From positions 10,783,786 through 10,847,785 of the forward strand of contig QCXZ01000041.1 in assembly GCA_025024175.1 (NCBI GenBank): DNA of 64,000 nucleotides. The letters are read 5' to 3'. This stretch comes from Rhyzopertha dominica. Taxonomy: Eukaryota > Arthropoda > Insecta > Coleoptera > Bostrichidae. The position numbers and the translations under genes are program-made. How positions within the stretch are numbered: the stretch's first letter is position 1; every line of letters begins with the position of its first letter. The notes below the pieces were generated by a model, which saw nothing but the letters and a program-made list of their open reading frames with translations, was not told where the DNA came from and did not search any database. Shown piece by piece: positions 24,001 to 41,950 of the stretch.

Positions 24001-24551
24001 ATTTCGATGTCGTGAATGACTTTGTTCTTTTCCTCATTCACTTTAAGCGAGTGCCGTGGAAAATTAATTTTGCACCGCCTAGACATCTAAGATTCTTTCT
24101 TAAACATTCTGAATGGCTATATTGTGTGAGATTTTATAAATTGCAGGTTACTTCACTGTTCCTGCCAACACTGCAGTCCTGGTAAACGCCTTCAACATAC
24201 ATAGAAATGAAAAGTACTGGCCTGATCCTCTAGCGTTTCAGCCAGAACGATTTTCGCCAGAAAATTCGTCGTATAGGAATTCAGACGTCTTCATGCCATT
24301 CGCCATGGGACCACGAATGTGTCCAGGTAATAATTATCATTTGACTGTCATACTTCTTTTAAAATCTGTCTAATACCTTTTCAGGTGCTAGATATGCTAT
24401 GCTACAGGCAACAGTTTTTCTTGCAAACCTAATTCGAAAATACAAGGTGTCGACTAGTTACAAATCTGTAGAGGATGTCCAGCTCTCGTACCGCGTTAGT
24501 CTTTATCTACTACACGGAACTAAATGTACACTAGAAAAGCGGTTAGTGTAG
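1..24551 (+). CDS. CYP4-like cytochrome P450, gene A (5' end off window)
   Basis: Haem-thiolate monooxygenase of the CYP4 type, expected at the endoplasmic reticulum; substrate unknown. Seven exons in view: 1-122, 426-483, 18982-19058, 19112-19180, 19369-19534, 24147-24326, 24385-24551 (stop TAG at 24549). Visible landmarks are LTPLGRE in exon 1, the I-helix STDTST (exon at 19112), the K-helix ETLR and the haem loop FAMGPRMCPG with the thiolate Cys. Exons were placed by codon-by-codon agreement with gene B (29712-41863), which has the same introns in the same phases. The first visible donor reads AAG|GCAGGT, a GC donor, where gene B has GT. Two introns are expanded to 18.5 and 4.6 kb by transposons. 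The N-terminal half lies before position 1. No frameshift or stop in the exons seen, so the gene may be functional if the long introns splice. Confidence 0.88.
484..1369. other. Intron sequence of gene A, nothing recognised
   Basis: AT-rich intron between the 426-483 exon and the start of the recognisable LINE reverse transcriptase near 1370. Poly-T runs and a short TTATTA-rich stretch (1190-1260) are present. No coding similarity was recognised on either strand. Confidence 0.5.
1370..2062 (+). mobile_element. LINE reverse transcriptase, 5' part (split by Polinton)
   Basis: Degenerate non-LTR retrotransposon of CR1/Jockey type. The stretch around 1520 reads YYRPISL, followed by IDFRNAFHRIDH, GVLQGSNLGPLLF and FVDDLKLF, the last standing for the catalytic (F/Y)xDD box. 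Stops and frame breaks before 1619 show decay. Coding sequence stops abruptly at the Polinton target duplication (2057-2062) and resumes in frame logic at 17998, so this is one LINE split by the Polinton. It is oriented with gene A, inside its intron. Confidence 0.8.
2057..2062. repeat. Polinton target-site duplication, left
   Basis: AACGTG directly before the left inverted repeat. The same six bases follow the right inverted repeat at 17992-17997. Polintons make 6-bp duplications, so this fixes the element ends. Confidence 0.92.
2063..2645 (+). repeat. Polinton left terminal inverted repeat
   Basis: Matches the reverse complement of 17470-17991 from the outermost AGTAGTATAGG through a block ending near AAATTGCAATACTCGGTAG. 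It is about 60 bp longer than the right copy because of extra ACC/CCA-rich units between 2090 and 2250. The open frames seen here on both strands (threonine or tryptophan runs) are simple-repeat artefacts. Confidence 0.9.
2780..3373 (-). CDS. Polinton protein of unknown function, 197 aa
   Basis: First gene inside the left inverted repeat. The open frame starts with ATG at 3373 and is 197 residues long. The sequence is mixed alpha/beta in character, with a lysine- and glutamate-rich stretch near residues 140-165 and no cysteine clusters, membrane segment or signal peptide that I can see. Position near a Polinton terminus is where lineage-specific genes usually sit. I do not recognise the family. 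A heat-shock element lies about 245 bp upstream of its start, on the side shared with the divergent RING gene. Confidence 0.6.
   Translation of the reverse strand: MEREGAIQDGPFVGSTHYVLNKSNTKTLEVGISPVDLLPSVRIVSARNAVAFGLVEWNEFLQHRNPIMDYFENQTAADTVYKFTNYNIHLEEYKKVKVLRIIGPYSEIFLGYETTKNLFQITHIVDCKLEYLMRQDFQCFYTSVLNKVKKLRSQEIEKEIELYLNLSPLNANKICMLEMILLNKNKIVYDLEMCNKY
3374..3954. other. Divergent intergenic region of the Polinton
   Basis: Separates the minus-strand 197-aa gene from the plus-strand RING gene and so should hold both promoters. It contains the heat-shock element at 3619-3636 and a weaker GAA/TTC pair near 3820. A TATA-like TTTATAAG lies near 3801. No coding potential seen. Confidence 0.5.
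3619..3636. promoter_or_regulatory. Perfect heat-shock element
   Basis: Reads TTCTAGAACGTTCTCGAA: four alternating TTC/GAA blocks, each spaced by exactly two bases, the consensus HSF-trimer site. A further GAA lies five bases upstream (3611-3613). It lies 320 bp before the RING gene and 245 bp after the divergent 197-aa gene start. Function as an HSF site is inferred from sequence only. Confidence 0.65.
3955..4365 (+). CDS. RING-finger protein carried by the Polinton
   Basis: Probable E3 ubiquitin ligase. Residues 7-45 form a C3HC4 RING: CSICLEIF, then CSHVFCNYC and CPLC, with all eight zinc ligands present. I predict one small intron, about 4144-4191 (donor AAG|GTAAAT, acceptor TTCAG), after which the frame continues as an acidic, charged tail (residues SEYELEDRRKTETER visible) to a stop at 4363, followed by AATAAA at 4368. 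Without splicing the frame stops at 4212 after a hydrophobic run that is intron translation. It is the only plus-strand gene in this half of the element. RING proteins are not core Polinton genes, so this looks captured from a host or virus. Confidence 0.8.
4379..4846 (-). CDS. Conserved Polinton-associated protein (VDIQGF type)
   Basis: 155-residue frame that begins MLLVDIQGF and contains KELAV, RWVEKFHHGIRW and IYCKGLLK, a motif pattern I recall from proteins repeatedly found with insect Polintons. The conserved Asp near the start and the later KG motif would fit a DEDD-type exonuclease fold, but that is only an inference. The next gene (major capsid) ends at 4848, one base upstream of its start, so the two are tightly packed and probably coexpressed. 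The end overlaps the poly(A) region of the convergent RING gene. Confidence 0.6.
   Translation of the reverse strand: MLLVDIQGFTVPGFVLKELAVTNGRRTAHYVFRAPHPYTQLGEKEKRQVRWVEKFHHGIRWNTGFTSLKELPCILQRVTFGESIIYCKGLLKVNFLKKYLPDRIKVYNIENDVQFSLKHYIVEPPCFAHDLSTCFCAITTINVMQKYLYNKQVLI
4848..6041 (-). CDS. Polinton major capsid protein (double jelly-roll)
   Basis: 397 residues, shorter than many Polinton capsid proteins. N-terminal region contains FDESIIREELHTYLPYGSS followed by an IYIEG strand, a pattern typical of the first jelly roll of Polinton major capsid proteins, and the length and position next to the minor capsid gene agree. It should form hexameric capsomers of a virion. The frame is uninterrupted. 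Its start (ATG at 6041) overlaps another frame, the small protein at 5932-6168. Assigned by family recollection, not by alignment. Confidence 0.75.
   Translation of the reverse strand: MSNLEVFQGIGFDESIIREELHTYLPYGSSQYQKSDEIRIAIQCQDLITATYASHIYIEGKLSKEDVSKGAHITNNAFAFLFKEIRFEINGVVVDFCKEPGITSSILGLLLYNSAECRGLSVAGWSGIGVYNEINDDGTFCVLIPLEFLLGFARDYKKVLMNVRQELILIRSGRDENCYVSVDTEASIDISRIEWRVPHVTVNDAIRLELLKQVNQDALITMAFRRWEIYELPALKPTKLDVWQVRSSSNLEKPRYVVLGFQRNRKNNKLQIASNFDHLNITNIKLYLNSESYPYQQWNLDFDKNKYATAYINYINFQNSYLGRSAEPLMSYDEFKNNPLFILDCSKQNEAIKTSVVDVKIEMEGMRNFPQDAVVYALIIHDTIVEYRPLGGEVRKL
5932..6168 (-). CDS. Small overlapping Polinton ORF (78 aa)
   Basis: Lies between minor and major capsid genes and overlaps both (start 6168, 11 bases inside the minor capsid end; its last 110 bases overlap the start of the major capsid gene in another frame). 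The first ~45 residues (DVGELTPEDINFLLSIG) look like real coding sequence, whereas the part overlapping the capsid gene is arginine-rich and looks like shadow. It could be a small separate protein, or an N-terminal extension of the capsid protein joined by frameshift or a sequencing indel. Confidence 0.4.
   Translation of the reverse strand: MGIDYSNISCNNRSNTTIYYSDVGELTPEDINFLLSIGLKVRNEQSRSFPRNRIRRIHNSRRTPHLPSLRIKSIPEIR
6158..6847 (-). CDS. Polinton minor capsid (penton-like) protein
   Basis: 229 residues beginning MSVTFTLTGAGNCLSASYFPP with PIELNPTCQYSIGLVAFYS, a pattern seen in Polinton minor capsid proteins with a single jelly-roll fold. It would form the pentameric vertices of the capsid. 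Located directly upstream of the major capsid gene on the same strand and separated by 27 bases from the protease, consistent with a late-type morphogenetic block. Frame fully open. Confidence 0.7.
   Translation of the reverse strand: MSVTFTLTGAGNCLSASYFPPIELNPTCQYSIGLVAFYSCNALRNICEGNNKIYYGSENVLTIPDGAYEITALNEYINKQLSLGSNSFSLTPNINTLKCLLYSTYTIDFRPSDSIGRMLGYSPRILNANENHESDLDVRISPATSIRVECNITSGAYCNGAAVHTLFEFALDVEPGERIIKEPQNILYLPITTRCVDNIALKLTNQDGESIDFGQELVTIRLELKKYGN
6875..7228 (-). CDS. Adenovirus-type maturation cysteine protease
   Basis: 117 residues. The catalytic triad of the family is visible: His in GPGTHWVAY, an acidic residue in the VEYFDSFG strand and Cys in YNCGHLCLKF; the Gln for the oxyanion hole would be in the YQNYGTYNCG stretch or nearby. 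The product would process capsid precursors. It is about the length expected for Polinton proteases, which are shorter than adenoviral ones. It ends 27 bases before the minor capsid start and begins just after the pVI-like gene. Confidence 0.8.
   Translation of the reverse strand: MKLLPQRPLTEIDIINFSKGISNFRGVFMRNQLPTAPYKWESGIVNLDDCNGPGTHWVAYRKKGNQVEYFDSFGDLRPPLELQEYFGCNSKISYNYDRYQNYGTYNCGHLCLKFLYK
7231..7668 (-). pseudogene. pVI-like minor virion protein, frame broken
   Basis: The gene is represented by two overlapping frames (7403-7591 and 7231-7437) plus an in-frame basic stretch upstream to about 7668. The break falls around 7440-7480 in a G/C-rich run and another lies near 7675, where the two assembled copies of this region differ by homopolymer length. 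The C-terminal part has a small-residue/hydrophobic helix (ALGALAGGASQIARAV) and a charged tail ending in GLYLGPHKTGLGLYIQP. Polinton pVI-like proteins bind the capsid interior. The breaks may be sequencing errors rather than true mutations. Confidence 0.5.
7675..8187 (-). CDS. Phospholipase A2-like virion protein
   Basis: 170-residue frame. A hydrophobic segment near residues 17-33 is followed by a parvovirus-type PLA2 core: calcium-loop YCGAG, then PLDAACKTHDIAY with the His-Asp catalytic pair. In parvoviruses this domain breaches endosomal membranes; some Polintons carry a related domain. A second, near-identical copy at 9734-10165 lies after the N gap. One ambiguous base (7841) interrupts the residues after the active site. 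The end at 7675 differs by homopolymer length between copies, so it may in reality continue into the pVI-like gene. It is divergent from the ATPase gene. Confidence 0.72.
   Translation of the reverse strand: MSFMGIDAIISQFSTGIVCFCLTTLMLLTLFYRPAAIYRVEKRFTSQMCTNHRGNGILNDVINKLPFECHITPYYQYCGAGTKLHDRLRRGDQGINPLDAACKTHDIAYSIHRDIXKRHEADAVLEQEAWRRVQANDSSMGEKTAAWLVTNAMKVKRKLGMGLKKTTKAK
8193..8800 (+). pseudogene. FtsK/A32-type packaging ATPase, frame broken (copy 1)
   Basis: Genome-packaging ATPase of the HerA/FtsK superfamily. The Walker A is VICGPSNCGKTNAM near 8220-8260, and a Walker B-like hydrophobic-DD strand lies near 8445-8460. In the assembled sequence the gene is cut into three frames by single-base indels around 8315-8330 and 8440-8590. 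Copy 2 (10190-10750) carries different single-base length differences, so the breaks look like consensus errors. The gene starts head-to-head with the PLA2-like gene, and its end runs into the minisatellite. Confidence 0.65.
8800..9337. repeat. GAACCGCTC minisatellite, array 1
   Basis: Array of 10-12-bp units of the form GAACCGCTCCT, GAACCGCTCT and GAACCGCTCAC, degenerate at its left end with extra bases. It lies between the ATPase and the assembly gap. The open frames with SGSERFRSG-type repeats on the minus strand come from the repeat itself. Confidence 0.9.
9338..9437. other. Assembly gap of 100 N
   Basis: Exactly 100 N, the conventional size for a gap of unknown length. It is flanked on both sides by copies of the same ~1.9-kb sequence, so it probably marks an unresolved overlap. 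Confidence 0.97.
9438..10755. repeat. Second copy of the pVI/PLA2/ATPase segment
   Basis: Near-identical to 7478-8795, beginning at TTAGGTATTGGTATAACTC immediately after the gap. It repeats part of the pVI-like gene, the PLA2-like gene (9734-10165, minus) and the ATPase (10190-10750, plus). Differences are mostly single-base insertions or deletions in homopolymers, the pattern of long-read consensus errors. It then runs into a second copy of the same minisatellite. Best explained as the same locus assembled twice. Confidence 0.85.
10756..11430. repeat. GAACCGCTC minisatellite, array 2
   Basis: Cleaner copy of array 1, with higher-order repeats of about 85-110 bp in which the same order of CCT/CT/CAC variants recurs. 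It ends GAACCGCTCACGAACCGTTCCC, which is also where array 1 ends before the gap. Lies between the packaging ATPase and the integrase. Confidence 0.9.
11594..12508 (+). CDS. Polinton integrase with C-terminal chromodomain
   Basis: 304 residues of retroviral-type DDE integrase. Catalytic residues are Asp in DLWQADLMEL, Asp in LQTDRGKEF and Glu in AIAERVIRTLK. A basic SH3-like region follows, and the end is a chromodomain-like segment (VEKVLKRNKRNLYVKWLG, then NSWI). The usual N-terminal zinc-binding part is missing from this frame; it may be in an upstream exon or lost next to the minisatellite, since coding-like sequence (ELHKPARRNFKRR) starts almost at once. It is convergent with the polymerase gene; AATAAA signals follow at about 12527-12555. 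Confidence 0.9.
   Translation: MIGVKEQVVLELHKPARRNFKRRHTLIKGFDDLWQADLMELLPYAKINKGYKYVLVVIDCYSKFVWTRPLKTKTGIETSKAVEDIFKQGRVPKNLQTDRGKEFYNVHWSKIMNAYRVNHYSTYSVKKAAIAERVIRTLKTLLYRAFSLRGKHLWMDILNEVTNTYNNRIHSTTKMKPSDVRPETNLGCFSHHKIMDKQKYKEGDVVRISKYKSQFAKGYTPNWSSELFKIYKVQLTNPTTYLLKDMSGQPILGAFYTQELQNAKYSDVYLVEKVLKRNKRNLYVKWLGLDNSHNSWINKHNVFS
12632..17367 (-). CDS. Polinton protein-primed DNA polymerase B, predicted 8 exons
   Basis: Family B polymerase for self-replication. The large exon shows Exo I YADFECLL, Exo II HNLSGYDSHLF, Exo III YLKSDVLLLTD, and polymerase motifs A (YLDATNLYGAALS), B (KLMNNAVFGKT) and C (LLYTDTDSFIL), all with catalytic acids. A cysteine/histidine cluster (CDGC...H...H) lies before the exonuclease. 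Predicted exons: 17286-17367, 17176-17226, 16991-17113, 16823-16933, 16682-16765, 16576-16626, 15955-16518, 12632-15894. All have GT-AG borders and compatible phases, giving 1442 residues. The first exons add two zinc-finger-like motifs (CEYCGRLF and CGECGKVY) and a basic PLKKRK signal. The 60-nt intron at 15895-15954 has no stop, so an unspliced frame also reads through; splicing restores the expected family sequence. Confidence 0.87.
17470..17991 (-). repeat. Polinton right terminal inverted repeat
   Basis: Reverse complement matches 2063-2645. The outer 37 or so bases are identical to the left end. It ends CCTATACTACT followed by the duplicated AACGTG (17992-17997). It has fewer CCA/TGG units than the left end. 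Confidence 0.9.
17992..17997. repeat. Polinton target-site duplication, right
   Basis: AACGTG directly after the right inverted repeat; identical to 2057-2062. Confidence 0.92.
17998..18895 (+). mobile_element. LINE reverse transcriptase, 3' part (split by Polinton)
   Basis: Continuation of the LINE at 1370-2062. The sequence after the target duplication gives the expected thumb region (IPKCNVLSFTRR, FKDFGVVFDQKF) and the C-terminal tail (LEHVQRKYLKFL), ending near 18700. Stops at 18218 and 18538 and shifts beyond show decay. The remaining ~200 bases are taken as 3' UTR; the exact 3' end is not clear. Confidence 0.78.
19985..20715 (-). mobile_element. Penelope-like element fragment, decayed
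   Basis: Minus-strand reading gives a KKYDDDLLL box (the RT YxDD region) near 20670, then LDT-like and basic stretches, and near 20180 a GIY-YIG endonuclease start (SLSCMNCDKVYVGQT). Many stops and shifts. The combination of an RT of this type followed by GIY-YIG is diagnostic of Penelope-like elements. Lies in the intron of gene A between 19534 and 24147; 19535-19984 holds nothing recognisable. Confidence 0.62.
20938..23935 (+). mobile_element. Jockey/CR1-like LINE, nearly full length, inactivated
   Basis: Endonuclease and reverse transcriptase of a non-LTR retrotransposon. An APE-type endonuclease at about 20945-21600 (IFYQNIQSILNK, LSIYRPPSGDF, VVCGDFNVNL) is interrupted by a stop at 21229. 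The RT follows from 22019 to 23817 with NYRPITVIPVLAKVFEK, LMDLSKAFDSVNHSI, GVPQGSVLGPLLF and FADDTSVV, and is broken by a frame change near 22330 and a stop at 22875. The 3' end has ATTATTATT repeats at 23910-23935. Same strand as gene A, inside its intron. Confidence 0.88.
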
Positions 24552-24735
24552 TCCATAAAAAAGATGCAGCATATAATGGAACAAAAATAGCTCGATAAGG
24601 GCTTTTAAGGCTTTGTTGACAAAAATCAATAATAAAAGCTTCCGCACAATCATTTCTATTTAACTAGCTTTGTAAGTTTTTGCGGGTCTCGGTTCCAAAT
24701 GATAACTCATCTACTACGTTTCGGCCCTTCTTATT

Positions 24736-25125
24736 ATGTTCTTGATAAATCCTATTATACAAGCGACGCAATTACTGACGAACAACGGATACCCAATAGG
24801 ACTTAGCAAGAACGTAATAAATCGCACAACCGATTATACATACAACAACCTAAGACATAACTCAAGACACAAAAACCAGAACACAGAAACAGAGAAAACA
24901 AATTTGTCACTGCCATAAATTCCCTCATTGTCCCAAAAACTACAAAAAAATCTAAAACCCCACAATATAAACATAGCAAACAAACCAATAAACACCACCA
25001 ACAAATTTAACACAAAACTCAAAGCAAAAGCTCCAAAAGGCTATGCGACACATACAGTATACAGCATATCCTGCGAAAATTGCCAGAAGCAATACTGTTA
25101 CATAACCTACCCAGGCCATATATTT
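24736..25125 (+). mobile_element. Penelope-like element fragment, first part
   Basis: Penelope linker and start of the GIY-YIG endonuclease: LLTNNGYPIGLS, then SLSQKLQKNLKPHNINIANK and VYSISCENCQKQY. Similarity ends within the YIG motif near 25100 and is taken up again at 27062 (QYVGQT), so the 1.9 kb between is an insertion. Located in the intergenic region between the two P450 genes; 24552-24735 is the likely 3' flank of gene A. Confidence 0.7.
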
Positions 25126-27061
25126 AAATTTAGAAAGCTCATAATAGTATGAGTAAGTTATTTTATAAATGTAACCGTCTAGTTCTTTAGTAGGACCCAA
25201 AAATTACGTTGTGTTTAAATTAGTTCGATATGAAGCTCTGTAACGGAAAGGTAAACAAAAACACATAATTCGGTGTAACATATATATCGTATATTTTGCA
25301 CCGAAAAACTGCGGAGTTCTACAATAGACTGGAGAAAAACCGCAAGAAAAGCTTCAGTCTTTACATAGCAAATATATGTTATATTTAGCTATAAAAAATA
25401 TATTTGTGTGGTAGCAAATCTGGCTAGACCTGAATTTACTTAAATATCGCATATTGCGTCAGATATCGTTGGAGGAGGCTCCTCGAAAAGGCCAGGTATG
25501 TAGCAGGGGCCTGTATGTGCCTGAGAAACACACAGAATTGTTTAATTAGTGGTCAGTGGTAGTACCACATTGCCCAGTAATAATTGTTGTCGCTGTGGAG
25601 AAATTGTATAATTAAGCTGTAAGGAAATTATCAGAAACAAGTGACGAGACAGATATTTACGTAAACAATACATCAAGGAGCAAATAAGGGAAAAATATCA
25701 AAATAGTATAAAAGCACAAACAAAACAAGACAGGTATATACACATACACATAATACAGGGGAGAAACATATACAATAAAAACAGTCTTGTATGACTTATT
25801 CAGCGTGGTTCTCGAAGGCAATAGCCTAGAGCTAAAATTCCANATCCCGCAGTAAATGGTGCCTCAGCATTTTGGTACGTGGAGACGCTATGCTCACAAC
25901 GCCCAGCCTAGAGTCCGAAGGAGGACACCACCTTTCGGGCTTCGAGAGTACCCACGTTGTAGGATATCCTTGGTAGCCTAACAGCCTTTGATCTCTGCTA
26001 AAGGCATTCCCAACGAGAGGTCACACCAAATAAAGCCTGCAGTGGCCCAATGCAACGAGTAAATGTCGCGGTGTTGATATATGTAGAAATAAAGGATTAA
26101 GAAATGCACAAAACAACAATAATGGTAACGTAAATGCAATTTTGTGAAGGGTTTCACAACAGAATGCGTAAATTCGTTTTAATAAGCAAAAGGGAAGCTG
26201 AAAAGAACGTACGTGTAGGTAAGTTATAATCCTATGGCATAACGTACGGAAGGGTCGACCTCGCCGTCCTGGATTTCGTGTAGTGGCCTCCACGTTTGCT
26301 CTGGCCGGGTTATCGCAGCGGGTGGTCTCCGAGAGCGGTTCTCGCCCCGTCGGTGGGATGGCGGTCCGAGTGGTGTCTCTTCCGGGCGTACAGCTCGTTG
26401 TCGCAGAGCTGGTCCTGGTGGTTCTTAGCCGTGCGCGGTTACGCACGTTTGCCCCCCCTGCCATTCAGCTAGTCTAGGTGTCAAAGGAATGCAAAAGGTT
26501 GGGCTTGGCGTCACGATTAGCACTTCCTCAGGGGTCACCTCTTCCACAAGGGAATTAGCGTCACGATGAGGGTTACTAAGGGGTCACTTCGCCCAGGAGA
26601 CGAGCTTGGCGTCACGATTAGCACTTCCTCAGGGGTCACCTCTTCCACGAGGGAATTAGCGCCACGGTGAGGGTTACTAAGGGGTCACTTCCCTCAGAAG
26701 GGAAGCTCGGCGTCACGATTAGCACTTCCTCAGGAGTCACCTCTTCCACAAGGGAATTAGCGTCACGATGAGGGTTACTAAGGGGTCACTTTGCCTTTAG
26801 GAAGAGAGAACTGAATGGCACCTGAGGGATCTCAAGTGAAGTCGCGGCCCCAGCGCCACTGTTTTTATACGTTTTTGGAGGCCCCGATTAGAGAGGGGTC
26901 GTATCACGATCTAGATTAGAGTGGGGCTATAGAAGTAGTAGGTCGACGCTCACATATGTGCGCGATTGGGACTTTTCTCCCGAGCTGCAGGTGGTGGGAG
27001 CCTTCAGACACGAGCGTAATTCTATGCAAAATAATAATTAAAAATAGCACTTAGGGGTGAT
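25126..27061. other. GC-rich insertion splitting the Penelope element
   Basis: About 1.9 kb with a base composition and texture unlike its AT-rich surroundings, especially 25840-27000. It contains three tandem 101-bp units (26504-26806). No convincing protein is encoded: the frames at 26021-26464 and 26283-26477 are GC-rich shadows. The precise termini and any target duplication were not found. It could be a long terminal repeat, a non-autonomous element or a satellite fragment. Confidence 0.5.
26504..26806. repeat. Three 101-bp tandem repeats
   Basis: Units start at 26504, 26605 and 26706. Each contains GGCGTCACGATTAGCACTTC, then AATTAGCG(T/C)CACG(A/G)TGAGG and AAGGGGTCACTT. Within each unit the two halves are themselves related (GTCACGAT ... 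GGGGTCAC twice), suggesting an older ~50-bp period. Confidence 0.88.
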
Positions 27062-27345
27062 ATGTTTCAATACGTCGGACAAACCAAATAATATCTTAAA
27101 AATAGAATAAAACAACATCAACAAAATAATAATTGAACTGCACTGAGGAAAACACGAACGACAACATAATCACCATTTCAACTTTAACAACACCAAAATA
27201 ATCGCGAAAGAACAACACACACAAAAAAGAACAATATTAGAGATGATACACATCCAAAAGAATCTAAAAGACTGCGTAAGTGATCGAAGAGATATACAAA
27301 ATCTAAGCCATACTTACAACACCATTATTTAAAGGAAAACACTAA
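27062..27345 (+). mobile_element. Penelope-like element fragment, second part
   Basis: Resumes the GIY-YIG endonuclease with QYVGQTK then KNRIKQHQQ, followed by frame-shifted remnants of the domain's C-terminal half. It completes the element begun at 24736. Confidence 0.62.
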
Positions 27346-29451
27346 CACAACTCAAAATACATACATATCTCCGGACAAAACACAAAGACTGACAACAATG
27401 CCACGGGAGATGACACTGACGGGATGACGAGCAAAAAAACAATAGAGGACGAAATCGAGATGCTTTCTTCGATACACCCGTAATTTTAACCTGAACACAT
27501 CTGATGCATTGTAGAAAAAACTTATGGCGTTTTTCTAATTTAAAAAAGCATATACTTACTCGTTGAACAATTTCTGCCAGTTGCTACCTTTATATCATGA
27601 AACGCAACGACATCTGCTTTTTTCAAATGTTACAAGTAGCAAGAGTTTTGCCTAATACCAAGTTGGGATGTACAAAACAAGCTGCTCTTATCCACTTATC
27701 ACGAGTTTTGCATCTTTTGAGATCAAAAAACAGTATAATTCTTTAGTGCGATTTAAAAATACCTACCAATGCGTTTCTCAAATATGCTTCTATATTTGTA
27801 AAGTCATGAGCATTATATAAATACATTCCATGCAATTTTCCTAGCGCAGTAGGTACTTTTCTACTGTATATACAAAGCTTTTTACTTCTACTGCTAAATG
27901 GCACCACTAGTTGGCATTTCCCTAATAATGCTGAAAATGCCCAGGATATACCCCAAAACGAAAAATAAGAACTGTCCACACCATAAAAAGAGTAGTTTTA
28001 CACTATGGTATCGAATCCTAGACCACCAGCTGATTCAGGTAAATTCGGGGAGGATTCATCATAAATTGCGTGTTAGTATTACTCAAATAAAGCTGAACTA
28101 TTTTATCTGGATATTCCGTTAGAGGCTTTAATTTAACGACTATTTCTATTCCTTTCGGATTAATGGATGTAAGATCTTCTAAATTTTTATATATTATATA
28201 CAGGGACACTAAAAAGTATGAATGCAGCTAAATATTTTGAGAACGGTTTAGCAGAGTACATTGAAATGTGGAAAACAGAAGTGCTTATATTGAAAATAAC
28301 AGTGAGTTATTTTGAAAATACAAGGCTAACTTAATTTTGTTTAATGACGCGAAGGGTCAAATTTAATAATTTAATTTTTTTCTGAATTAAGTGATGTATT
28401 CATTTTTATCGAGATATTTATTAAAAGTTAAAACAATACAAATTCAAAAATTTCATTGTAGAAAAGCAAAGTTAAGATAGTTTTGAAAATACTGTTATTA
28501 GCGGTTTGTCACTTGCATAATAGCCAAAAATTAAACTTGTGTGGCAACAATTGTTTTAACAATGGGATATTTAAACTAGCTATTGTATGAGTCATTAGAA
28601 ATGTAAATTAAACTAAACTGATATTGAATAAATTAAGGTAATTAGGAAATTAATTGTTCGGTTATGTGTGATGTGTATATTGTAAACGGCAAAAACTATC
28701 CACCTTTAATTTTAACCACAGTTCTTGTTAAATAATAGCCTACAAAATAAAGCTAAAAATTGTATACCGTGCTGTATAATTTTTTTAGGAAAGAAGGGGA
28801 AATCTTTTTTTTGTAATTGTATCTTAGTACGTTTTTATTGTTGTTAAAATCTCTGTCAGTTGTATAAAAAACACAAAATGCTGTTCAACAATTTATGAAA
28901 CTTTCCCATTTAAACCAATAATCTACTACGTCAAATAAAAAGTTGACTATTATAGACTGTTTTGTGTACAGCAAATATTGAACTGTAAATGTCTCAAAAA
29001 CAAATAACGGCGGTATCTTAGTACTTTTTTGTTTAAATCGAAGCCCTTAATCGAATGCGCTATCTCCGTTACTTGATGTTCAGTTTTTTTTCAAAAGTTC
29101 TACACTACGACGTCAAATAGAAAAGTTAGCTATTATAGACTGTTTCCGGTGAATACCCTGTATACATTCACTGTGAACTATCCGCCGCTATTATACGTTA
29201 AAAGCATCAATTAAGCGTTTCAGTGAATGTTTATTTTAGTACATTCACGCATTAACAAATTCATTTTCCGAATAAAGGACACGTGTACTTCCAAAAAATA
29301 AGATGTTAATTAAATATTATAATTAGTCTGCAGCTGATACTAAACCTAACCAATCTTTCGCAGTGTGAAGTACTACAGGTGAGTACCTAATAGTAATATT
29401 TTTATATTGAGTGGTTTCAAAAGAGCACCCATTGTGAAACATGCTGAATCA
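27346..29451. other. Intergenic region between the P450 genes
   Basis: AT-rich. A degenerate direct repeat is present: a stretch near 28915-28970 (CAAATAAAAAGTTGACTATT ...TAGACTGTTT) recurs near 29105-29150. Minus-strand frames at 27743-27979 and 28018-28209 are open but I do not recognise them. Nothing else supportable. Confidence 0.45.
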
Positions 29452-29642
29452 GGTAGCTTGAAAACAAGCTGATTGTTTTGAATGTACGTCTATCTATCAG
29501 ATAACACCGATCTAACAGTCATTTTCAAAGAGTTGTTGTCGTTGTCTATGACCATAAGGTCAAAACGGTCGCCAAGGTATCAGACAAATCTAATGAAACA
29601 AAGCACTTACATTCAAAACAATCAGCTTGTTTCCAAGCTACC
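29452..29642. mobile_element. Short inverted-repeat element (MITE-like) upstream of gene B
   Basis: Arms 29452-29486 and 29608-29642 are 35-bp inverted repeats with one mismatch (GGTAGCTTGAAAACAAGCTG ...). The loop is about 120 bp. It ends 70 bp before the start codon of gene B, so it lies in the 5' UTR or core promoter. No target duplication could be assigned. Confidence 0.65.
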
Positions 29643-29711
29643 TAATTGTAATGGATTCTGTAATAATTACACTATCAGCAATCCATTAAAGTTTAAGGTT
29701 CAACTTCTTCA

Positions 29712-41863
<12,152 letters not shown>

Positions 41864-41950
41864 TTCATAAAATGTAGTAAATGTAGTAGTAAAATGTAGT
41901 ATGGATGTAGTAAAAGCAGTTTGTTCAAAACTTTCTAATATTTAGTGCCA

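Noticed and set aside
25840..26000. tRNA or rRNA-like GC-rich segment
   Set aside because: No cloverleaf arms or known rRNA sequence could be traced.
26021..26477. GC-rich ORFs on both strands
   Set aside because: No motif, overlap each other, and lie in the GC-rich insert; consistent with chance open frames.
27743..28209. Minus-strand ORFs between the P450 genes as a gene
   Set aside because: Open but with no recognisable motif, no splice or conservation support; left unannotated.
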